Source: Bacteroidales bacterium
GTDB lineage: Bacteria; Bacteroidota; Bacteroidia; Bacteroidales; P3
Assembly: GCA_024400665.1 (NCBI GenBank)
Contig: JAKSML010000001.1
Location: forward strand, 1 to 64,000
DNA length: 64,000 bases
Direction: 5' to 3'
Shown: positions 34,564-42,500 of the stretch, in pieces
Layout: every line of letters starts with the position of its first letter
Numbering within the stretch: the stretch's first letter is position 1
Translations under genes and position numbers: made by a program
The notes under the pieces: generated by a model
Told to the model about the DNA's origin: nothing
The model's input: only the letters and a program-made list of their open reading frames with translations
Databases searched by the model: none

Positions 34564-35904
34564 ATGAAAGCAACAATTCTTAACATAGGCGACGAGCTTC
34601 TTATCGGACAGGTGGTGAACACCAACGCTGCCCGCATGTCGCAGATGCTCATCGCTGCCGGCATCGATGTGTGCGGCACTTACGTCATCGGCGACAATGC
34701 CGACGACATCTCTTCCTATCTTCTTCACTGTCTGGAACGTAGCGACGTGGTGCTCATGACCGGTGGCCTTGGCCCCACCAAGGACGACATCACCAAGAAG
34801 ACCCTCTGCGAGCTCTTCCACAGCGAGCTCTACGAGAACGCCGAGGCCCTTGCCAACGTGAAGCGCATCTTCGACGCCCGCGGCTACGAGCTCACCCCCA
34901 TCAATCGCCAGCAGGCATGGGTGCCCCGCTGCTGCACCATGATCAACAACTACGTCGGCACCGCCCCCTGCATGTGGTTCGATGTAATTGATAATGGAAA
35001 ATTGATAATTGATAATGAGCTGCCGCACAACGGCTCCCGCCCCGATAATTCTCAATTCTCAATTCTCAATTCTCAATTAAAAAAGGTGGTGGTCTCTATG
35101 GCTGGGGTGCCGTTCGAGATGGTCTGGCTTATGGAGAACGAGATTATCCCCCGCCTGAAAGAGCATTTCCGCACCGACCAGATTGTCAACAAGAACCTCC
35201 TCGTGCAGGGCATCGGCGAGTCCTTCCTCAGCGACCTCATCGAGCCGTGGGAGCTGGCCCTGCCCAAGAGCATACGCCTCGCCTACCTGCCCCAGGCCGG
35301 CATGGTCAAGCTGCGCCTCACGGCAAGAGGCAGCCACGACGAGCGTCCCCTCCTCGAAGCCCAGATTGCCGAAGCCGTGAAGAACCTCTACCCCATAGCG
35401 GGACAGTATATCGTGGGCGAGGACCTCGAGTCCCTCCCCGAGCTGGTGGCCTACACCATGAAGCGCCACGGCGTCACCCTCGCCACTGCTGAAAGCTGCA
35501 CGGGCGGCGCCCTCGCCTCACAGCTCACCGCCATGGCTGGCGCCTCTGAATACTTTCGCGGCGGCATGGTAGCCTACAGCAACGAGGTGAAAGAATGTGC
35601 CTTAGGCGTGAAGCACGAGACCCTCCAAGCCCACGGAGCCGTGAGCGAGGAGACCGTCCGCGAGATGGTCATGGGCGTGCGCGAACGCTTAGGTGCCGAC
35701 TATGCCGTGGCCACCACGGGCATAGCAGGCCCCGGAGGCGGCACCCCCGAAAAGCCCGTGGGCACCGTATGGATTGGCATAGCAGGCCCGCAGGGCGTGG
35801 AAGCCAAGCTCCTCAAGTTCGGCGACCGCCGTGCCCAAACCATCGAACGCACCTGCAACGCCGTCTGGAGCGAACTCATCAAAGCGGTGAACTGTGATCA
35901 GTGA
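34564..35904 (+). CDS. cinA: CinA family NMN deamidase-related protein
   Basis: A 446-residue protein. The N-terminal MoeA/MogA-like domain (ILNIGDELLIGQVVNTNAAR; MTGGLGPTKDDITKKTL) is followed by a C-terminal nicotinamide-nucleotide amidase domain (ATAESCTGGALASQLTA; YSNEVKECALGV; TTGIAGPGGGTPEKPVGTV). It recycles NMN to the NAD pathway, fitting the divergent nadC. The normal length is about 413; the extra 33 residues (about 141-174, including SQFSILNSQLKK) are encoded by a heptamer repeat that entered in frame between CMWF and VVSMAGVPFEM. Its stop codon lies in a second heptamer array. Confidence 0.93.
   Translation: MKATILNIGDELLIGQVVNTNAARMSQMLIAAGIDVCGTYVIGDNADDISSYLLHCLERSDVVLMTGGLGPTKDDITKKTLCELFHSELYENAEALANVKRIFDARGYELTPINRQQAWVPRCCTMINNYVGTAPCMWFDVIDNGKLIIDNELPHNGSRPDNSQFSILNSQLKKVVVSMAGVPFEMVWLMENEIIPRLKEHFRTDQIVNKNLLVQGIGESFLSDLIEPWELALPKSIRLAYLPQAGMVKLRLTARGSHDERPLLEAQIAEAVKNLYPIAGQYIVGEDLESLPELVAYTMKRHGVTLATAESCTGGALASQLTAMAGASEYFRGGMVAYSNEVKECALGVKHETLQAHGAVSEETVREMVMGVRERLGADYAVATTGIAGPGGGTPEKPVGTVWIGIAGPQGVEAKLLKFGDRRAQTIERTCNAVWSELIKAVNCDQ
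34984..35086 (+). repeat. Heptamer element inside cinA
   Basis: Left arm AATTGATAATGGAAAATTG plus ATAATTGATAATG, core CTGCCGCACAACGGCTCC, right arm of four ATTCTCA units. This is the same architecture as the intergenic elements, here translated. The core word recurs outside genes at 44823 and 44950. Confidence 0.8.
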
Positions 35905-35957
35905 TCTGACAACACAGACCGCGTCAGCCTAATTCTCAATTTTCAATTCTCAATTAA
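35888..35957. repeat. Mixed heptamer element after cinA
   Basis: Left arm AACTGTGATCAGTGATCTGA (the cinA TGA stop is part of it), core AACACAGACCGCGTCAGCC, right arm AATTCTCAATTTTCAATTCT. The arms belong to two different heptamer types and do not pair. Confidence 0.65.
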
Positions 35958-35962
35958 AAAAC

Positions 35963-36337
35963 ATGCCCAAAGGTCTTCTCACCGTCCTGCTGCTCATCTG
36001 CTCAAACGTCTTCATGACGTTTGCCTGGTACGGCAACCTCAAACTCACCGAGCTCAAAATCAACACCGACTGGCCCCTCATCCTCATCATCCTCTGCTCG
36101 TGGGGGCTCGCCTTCTTCGAGTACTGCTTCATGATTCCCGCAAACCGCGTCGGCGCGCAAATCAACGGCGGCCCTTTCTCGCTCATGCAGCTCAAAATCA
36201 TCCAGGAGGCCGTCTCCCTCACCGTCTTCACCGTCATCGTGGCCACCGTGTTCAAAGGCGAGCCCATCCGCTGGAACCACCTCGTCTCCTTCGGCTTCAT
36301 CATCCTCGCCGTCTTCTTCGCCTTCCTGAAGAAGTGA
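35963..36337 (+). CDS. DMT-family DUF486 membrane protein
   Basis: A 124-residue inner-membrane protein with four predicted helices (LLTVLLLICSNVFMTFAWY, LILIILCSWGLAFFEYCFM, LTVFTVIVATVFKG, FGFIILAVFFAFLKK). It matches the DUF486/DMT family of small transporter-like proteins; substrate unknown. It is bounded on both sides by heptamer elements, and its TGA stop is shared with the start of the downstream one. Confidence 0.9.
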   Translation: MPKGLLTVLLLICSNVFMTFAWYGNLKLTELKINTDWPLILIILCSWGLAFFEYCFMIPANRVGAQINGGPFSLMQLKIIQEAVSLTVFTVIVATVFKGEPIRWNHLVSFGFIILAVFFAFLKK

Positions 36338-36462
36338 TCTGTGAACCGTGATCTGTGAACTGACAATACAAACTGGTGGCTACCGCCCTTAAATGGCTCC
36401 AGTTCCAAACTGGTGGCAACCGCCCTAATTCTCAATTCTCAATTTTCAATTCTCAATTAAAA
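36334..36462. repeat. Compound heptamer element before GH2 gene
   Basis: Left arm GTGATCTGTGAACCGTGATC, a core containing two copies of AAACTGGTGGC(T/A)ACCGCC (36369 and 36403), right arm AATTCTCAATTCTCAATTTT. It occupies the whole spacer to the GH2 gene. Confidence 0.7.
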
Positions 36463-36467
36463 AAAAC

Positions 36468-38555
36468 ATGTCTTTGCGAAAACTCTCCTTCATGCTCATC
36501 GCCGTGGCAGCCCTCGTAACTGGCTGCTCGCGTTTCGAGGCATACGACCTCACCGACTGGCAGGTCGAGTACAACGACGCCTGGCTCCCCGCCGCCGTCC
36601 CCGGCTGCATCCACACCGACCTCATGGCCGCCGGCATCATCCCCGACCCCTTCTACGGCACCAACGAGGACTCCGTGCAATGGGTCAGCGACAGCGTGTG
36701 GCGCTACCGCACCACCATCTCGCACGACAAGCTCGAAGGCTTTGAGCACTGCGAGCTCGTCCTCCAAGGTGCCACCCTCTGCGAGGTATATCTCAACGGC
36801 ACCTCCGACGGCGAGGCGTTCCACCAGCTGGCGCTCCGTGCCGACAACATGTTCCGCGAGTACCGCGTCTGCATCTACGACGCCCTTATCGACGGCGACA
36901 TCCTCCCCGTCATCGACGGCGACCTGGAGCTCGAAGTCTTCTTCTACCCCGTGGAGCGCGCCAACAAGGCGTGCTTCTCCGGCGACAAGCAGCCCGCCTG
37001 GGGCAGCGCGCAGCCGTGCGACCTGCCCGACCACCGCGCCGTCACCCGCATGGCGCCCTACATGCTGGGCTGGGACTGGGGCCCCAAGCTGAGCACCATG
37101 GGCATCACCCAGTCGGCACGGCTGGAGTGTTATAATGGCAAGCTGCCCGAAGCCAAGCCCGCGAAGGTCAAGTCGTGGAACGTCGAGCTGCGACAGGAAG
37201 CCGACTCCATCGGCCAGTCCTTCACCTTCTACAAGGACGGAAAGCCCTTCTTCGCCAAGGGCGCCAACTGGATACCGTGCCACTCCTTCCCCATCCTCAC
37301 CCCCGCGCTCAAGGAGCAGTACCGCTACCTCCTCACCTCCGCCAAAGAGGCCAACTTCAACATGCTCCGCGTCTGGGGCGGCGGCATCTACGAGCCCGAC
37401 TTCTTCTACGACCTCTGCGACTCGCTGGGCATCATGGTGTGGCAAGACTTCAACTTCTCCTGCGCCCTCTACCCCTCCGACAGCGCCTTCCTCAGCAACG
37501 TCCGCGAGGAAGCCCTGCAGCAAGTGCGCCGCATCGCACAGCACCCCTGCGTGGTGCTATGGTGCGGCAATAACGAAGTCAAAAACGGATGGGAAGACTG
37601 GGGCTGGCAGCAGCAATACAAGTGGACGCCCGAGCAGATTGCCCAGCTCCAGCACAGCATCGACACCCTCTTCGGCCCCAGCGGCATCCTCGCCCAAGCC
37701 GTCCGGCAGAACGACCCCCTGCACCGCCCCTACATCCCCTCCTCCCCACTCTACGGCTGGGGACACCCCGAGTGCGTCACCCACGGCGACAGCCACTACT
37801 GGGGCGTATGGTGGGGCGAAGAACCCTTTGAGATGTACGCCGAAAAGACCGGGCGCTTCATGTCCGAATTCGGATTCCAGAGCTACCCCGACTACAGCAC
37901 CGTCTGCCGCTACTGCCCCGAAGAGCAGCGCAACATCGACTCCCCCACCATGCGGAGCCACCAGAAGCACGGCCGCGGCCGCGAAATCATCGACCAGGCC
38001 ATGATGCACTACTACGGCGTCGATAGCCGCACCCTCTCGCTCGAAGACTACTGCTACGTCAGCCAGCTCCTCCAGGCATGGGGCACCGGCTACGGCATCT
38101 ACCAGCACCTCCTCCGCCAGCCCCACTGCATGGGCTCCCTCTACTGGCAGCTCAACGACTGCTGGCCCGTCGCCTCCTGGAGCTCCATCGACCACTACGG
38201 CAACTGGAAGGCACTCCACTACCGCGTCAAGGCGCTCTTCGACCCGCAGGCCGACCTCCGCCTCATCGGCGAATACTACAAGACACTCCCCAAGGACCTC
38301 CGCCTCCCCAAACCGCAGTACAGCCTTGAGCAGAACCTCGACAACAAAGGACGCCTCACCGCCACCATCACCGCCAAGAACACCCTCCGCGACGTGATGC
38401 TGCAAACCGAGCCCCACGTGGACGGCCACTTCGACATCAACTACTTCGACCTCGGCGGCGGACAGCTCACCGCCACCTTCATCCCCCGCGACCCCGAGGC
38501 CGACCTCTCCCACGTCAAAGTCACCCTCCGCTGCCTCAACGACATCCTCCACTGA
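36468..38555 (+). CDS. GH2 beta-mannosidase-like lipoprotein, shortened
   Basis: A 695-residue glycoside hydrolase family 2 enzyme of the beta-mannosidase branch. The lipobox ALVTGC anchors it to the envelope. A jelly-roll domain ([33 protein letters not shown]) leads to a TIM barrel with acid/base Glu370 in WCGNNEV and nucleophile Glu467 in FMSEFGFQS. Relatives have about 820-870 residues; here the sandwich domain usually found between jelly roll and barrel is reduced to about 40 residues. It probably removes terminal mannose from glycans; activity with the missing domain is uncertain. Own terminator at 38567. Confidence 0.87.
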   Translation: MSLRKLSFMLIAVAALVTGCSRFEAYDLTDWQVEYNDAWLPAAVPGCIHTDLMAAGIIPDPFYGTNEDSVQWVSDSVWRYRTTISHDKLEGFEHCELVLQGATLCEVYLNGTSDGEAFHQLALRADNMFREYRVCIYDALIDGDILPVIDGDLELEVFFYPVERANKACFSGDKQPAWGSAQPCDLPDHRAVTRMAPYMLGWDWGPKLSTMGITQSARLECYNGKLPEAKPAKVKSWNVELRQEADSIGQSFTFYKDGKPFFAKGANWIPCHSFPILTPALKEQYRYLLTSAKEANFNMLRVWGGGIYEPDFFYDLCDSLGIMVWQDFNFSCALYPSDSAFLSNVREEALQQVRRIAQHPCVVLWCGNNEVKNGWEDWGWQQQYKWTPEQIAQLQHSIDTLFGPSGILAQAVRQNDPLHRPYIPSSPLYGWGHPECVTHGDSHYWGVWWGEEPFEMYAEKTGRFMSEFGFQSYPDYSTVCRYCPEEQRNIDSPTMRSHQKHGRGREIIDQAMMHYYGVDSRTLSLEDYCYVSQLLQAWGTGYGIYQHLLRQPHCMGSLYWQLNDCWPVASWSSIDHYGNWKALHYRVKALFDPQADLRLIGEYYKTLPKDLRLPKPQYSLEQNLDNKGRLTATITAKNTLRDVMLQTEPHVDGHFDINYFDLGGGQLTATFIPRDPEADLSHVKVTLRCLNDILH

Positions 38556-38566
38556 TTCCTATAGCA

Positions 38567-38600
38567 AAGAAGCACCCTTCTACAAGAAGGGTGCTTCTTA
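38567..38600 (+). terminator. Terminator after GH2 gene
   Basis: AAGAAGCACCCTTC and GAAGGGTGCTTCTT form a perfect 14-bp stem with a 5-base loop and a T-rich tail. Confidence 0.85.
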
Positions 38601-38839
38601 TTCTTACTACATTAACTTCTATATAGCCACCCAATAGCGAAGATATGTTGTGCAAATACAATAATCTGATGTTTAAAGTATTGTGTATCAACAGACCCCA
38701 ATTTCGAAAAGGGGTGTCCGAAGGACGTGGTATGTTTCGAAACAATCAAAAAAGCCCTTACAGAGGATAGCAAATAGTGCACTGGTTATTATCTCTCCCC
38801 AGCGGGCCGCTCTACTGATGACTATCGGATAAGATTAGC
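38601..38839. other. Non-coding spacer
   Basis: No gene, promoter or hairpin of note between the GH2 terminator and interspersed copy B. Confidence 0.4.
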
Positions 38840-39330
38840 GTGGTGATTCGACTGTTCGATTCGTTCGACTGTTCGATTCGTTCGACTGTTCGACTGTTCG
38901 ACGCGTCACCTCATTTCTGCCAATTACGGCTTGGATGCTCGACAAAGCTCTAACGAACCAGGCTTCTGCCCTTGCGTAGATGCCACTCGACTGACGATTG
39001 TGCAGGCGCTTCCATTTTAACATATACGTTAAAACTTACTAATAAAAATCACCCCGAAAAAGACTCTGAAAGAGCCAAAAAAGGGCTTTGAAGCCTCACC
39101 GCAGCTTATGTCTAGCTCCGCCTTAGCTCCGCCTTAGCTCCGCTCTAACTCCGCTCTGGAGGCGGAAGATGGGCGGAGCTTTCACGACCCTACTCCTTAG
39201 CTATGGCGAAGTACGAAAACGCCATCAGATTTTAACATTTGACAGACGCACATCACAACAATATAACAGCAGGAGTCGAATGAATCGAATGAGGTCTTTC
39301 GACTCATTCGATTCGAGACCTCTCTGGCGG
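38840..39330 (+). repeat. Interspersed element, copy B
   Basis: The longest copy. The edge is a run of TTCGATTCGTTCGACTG units (38850-38900). Then come TTTTAACATATACGTTAAAA, four 11-mers AGCTCCGCCTT/AACTCCGCTCT (39112-39157), GGCGGAGCTTTCACGACCCT, ACTCCTTAGCTATGGCGAAG, ATTTTAACATTTGACAG, and GGAGTCGAATGAATCGAATG followed by GGTCTTTCGA...TCGAGACC. Copy C is closely similar in inverted orientation from the 11-mers to this end. A further TCGAACGAATCGAATG patch lies at 39399-39424. Confidence 0.75.
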
Positions 39331-39444
39331 GCACAGTCCTTAAAATCTATCACGACCTTTGCCTCATTGATAAGCAGACATCCTCAACCTCCTCAATCGA
39401 ACGAATCGAATGAATCGAACGAGGTGCACCGTGACACTACATCC

Positions 39445-39530
39445 TAATTGAGAATTGGAGCATGCCTCGTTTGTTTTGTCAATCCACTATTTCACCATCC
39501 ACCATTTCACAATTCACTAAAAACTATTTC
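39445..39530. repeat. Heptamer element before the helicase gene
   Basis: Left arm AATTGAGAATTG, core GAGCATGCCTCGTTTG, right arm CCACTATTTCACCATCCACC and TTTCACAATTCACT with a 7-base period. It ends about 20 bp before the helicase promoter. Confidence 0.55.
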
Positions 39531-39550
39531 ATTATGTCGAAAAAAATGTG

Positions 39551-39558
39551 TATCTTTG
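39551..39558 (+). promoter_or_regulatory. -7 box TATCTTTG for the helicase fusion
   Basis: AAAAATGTGTATCTTTGTTG fits the consensus. It lies after the upstream end of the open frame at 39448, so translation from there is excluded and the ATG at 39595 or 39610 is the real start. Confidence 0.65.
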
Positions 39559-39594
39559 TTGTCTGACGGCTGTCGCAGTGGCAGCCACAACTTA

Positions 39595-42500
39595 ATGGAA
39601 TATAGCATAATGGAGTCAGCAGATATATTTGGAGCTTCCGCCGAACGAGGTTTTTCGCCGTCGGCACGCATCGTTTTTCTCGACATTGAGGCGGGCATCG
39701 ACGACCATAAAGTACACGACATCGGCGCGCTGCGCGGCGATGGCGCCACGCTGCACACGCCTTCTCGCTCGGCGCTGCTGGAGTTTCTCCGCGGCGCGGA
39801 ATACATCTGCGGACACAACATCGTGCATCACGACGCAACGTTTGTCGCCGACATCATCCGCCAGTCGGCAAGCCCGGCTCAACCGCTGCGGGCGTTGCGG
39901 ACGCTGCTCTCCCAGCAGGCCGCCGCCACGGGGGAGCCGCTGCTGGTGGACACGCTCTACCTCTCGCCGCTGCTCTTCCCCGAGCGCCCTTACCACCGCC
40001 TGGTGAAGGACGACAAGCTGCAGCACGACGAGCTGAACAACCCCGTGAACGACTGCATGAAGGCTCGCGACCTGCTGTATGACGAGGTCGGCGCCTTCCT
40101 CCGCCTGGACGAGGCGCCGCTCTCGCCCGAGGCTTCGCAGCCGGCCCTCCGGCAGATATACGGCAAGCTGCTCAGCGGCAAAGAGGAGTTCGAGGGCTTC
40201 CTGCGCCTCGTGGGCTTCCAGCCCGACGACGAGCCTCTCGCCGACCAGATTGCCCGCACCTTTGCCGGCCTCATCTGCGCCCATGCCGACCTCGGCAGCC
40301 TCATCGCCACCAGCCCCTGCGAGCTGGCCTACGCCCTGGCGCTCATCAGCACCGACCGCCCCAGGCAGGGCTCTGAGCCAAGCAATGGCGGCAGCACTTG
40401 GGGCAGTAGCCAGTCGGCCACGCCGCCGTGGGTGCTGTACAACTTCCCGAGGGTGGAGGCGGTGCTGCGGATGCTGCGCTTCACGCCGTGCGAGGAGGGC
40501 TGTCCCTACTGCCAGCGGAGGCTGGACGTGCATGAGGGTCTGCGCTACTTCTTCGACTACAAGGACTTCCGCCGCTTCAACGGCGAGAACCTCCAGGAGG
40601 AGGCCGTCAACGCCGCCGTGGCAGGCGAGTCGATGCTGGTGGTCTTTCCCACGAGCGGCGGCAAGTCGCTCACCTTCCAGCTGCCCGCACTGATGGCGGG
40701 CGAGGCGGTGCACGGCCTCACGGTGGTCATCTCGCCGCTGCAGTCGCTGATGAAGGACCAGGTAGATAACTTGACGGAGAGGGGCATCGCGTCGGCCGTG
40801 ACCATCAACGGCCTGATGGACCCCATCTCGCGCGCCGACGCCGTGCAGCGTGTCGAGGACGGGTCGGCAGCGCTGCTCTACATCTCGCCCGAGATGCTCC
40901 GCTCCCGCACCATCCAGCACCTACTGGAACGGCGCAACGTCGTGCGCTTCGTCATCGACGAGGCTCACTGCTTCTCGGCTTGGGGGCAGGACTTCCGCGT
41001 GGACTACCTCTATATCGGCGAGTTCATAGCCAAGCTGGCCGAGAGCTATGCGCTGAGAGCCAAGGCGGACGAGACCGCAGCGGCTCAGCCTTACAGATAT
41101 TCCATACCGGTGAGCTGCTTCACGGCCACGGCAAAGCAGAAGGTCATCACCGACATCTGCAACTACTTCCAGCGCACGCTGGGGGTGCAGCTACGCCTCT
41201 TTGCCTCCGCCTCCTCGCGCGAGAACCTGCACTACTCCGTGATTCACGTGGAGAGCGACGAGGAAAAATACGTCCACCTGCGCAACCTCATCGGCGAAGC
41301 CAAGACCCCAACCATCGTCTATGTGAGCCGCACACGCCGCACCATTGAGCTGTCCGACCGCCTCTCGCGCGACGGCCTCCGCGCACTCCCCTTCAACGGC
41401 AAGATGGAGCCTAACGAGAAGGTGGCAAACCAGAACGCCTTCATGTCCGGCGAGGTGAGCATCATCGTGGCAACCTCGGCCTTCGGCATGGGAGTTGACA
41501 AGAAGGATGTGGGGCTGGTGGTGCACTACGACATCTCGGACTCATTAGAGAACTACGTCCAAGAGGCTGGCCGCGCAGGCCGCGACCCTTCGATGAGCGC
41601 GCGCTGCTTTGTGCTCTATGGCGACCAAGACCTCGATAAGCATTTCATCCTGCTCAACCAGACCAAACTGAGCATGAACGAGATTCAGCAAGTGTGGAAA
41701 GCCGTCAAAGACCTCACCAAACAGCGGCCCAGCGTGGCATGCTCGGCACTTGAAATCGCCCGCCAGGCAGGCTGGGACAACAGCGTGACCGACATCGAGA
41801 CACGGGTGCGCACAGCCGTGGCAACACTCGAGCAGGCCGGATACCTCAAGCGAGGCAACAACGTGCCCCACGTCTATGCCACAGGCATCATGGTGAAGAA
41901 CATGGAGGAGGCTCGCACGCGGCTCATGCGCTCGACACTCTTTGACGACAAAGAGCGAGAGGACGCCGCACGCATCATCAAGTCGCTCATCTCCTGCCGC
42001 CAGATCGCCGACACCCAAGGCGACGAGACCGAGTCGCGCGTCGATTACCTCGCCGACCTCCTGGGACTCACCAAAGAGGGCGTGATCTCGGCTGTCCAAC
42101 GTATGCGCGAAGAAGGCATCCTTGCCGACTCCCGCGACATCTCGGCATACCTGCAGGAGTCGGATGGAATGTCGCGCAAACGTTCTCAGCTCACCCTCGA
42201 CCGCTTTCTCCGCATGGAGCACTTCCTCTACGACCTTGTGCCAACCGACGGAGCATGCGAGCTATCGCTCCGCGAGCTCAACGACACCATGGCGCAGCAG
42301 TCCCTGCCCGGCACCAGCGTCAAAAACCTCCGCACCCTGCTCATGTTCCTCGCCAACAAAGGCTACCTCTGCCGCATGAGCCTCAGCAGCGAAGCATCGA
42401 AGGGGGCAGGCCTCCGTCTCTCATACCTCCTGCCGCAGCCACACGTGATGCAGCGGCTCCAGCTGCGCGAAAACCTCTCCCACTTCATACTCGACCAGCT

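Noticed and set aside
39448..39594. Upstream extension of the helicase fusion
   Set aside because: It precedes the -7 box at 39551 and translates heptamer repeat DNA.
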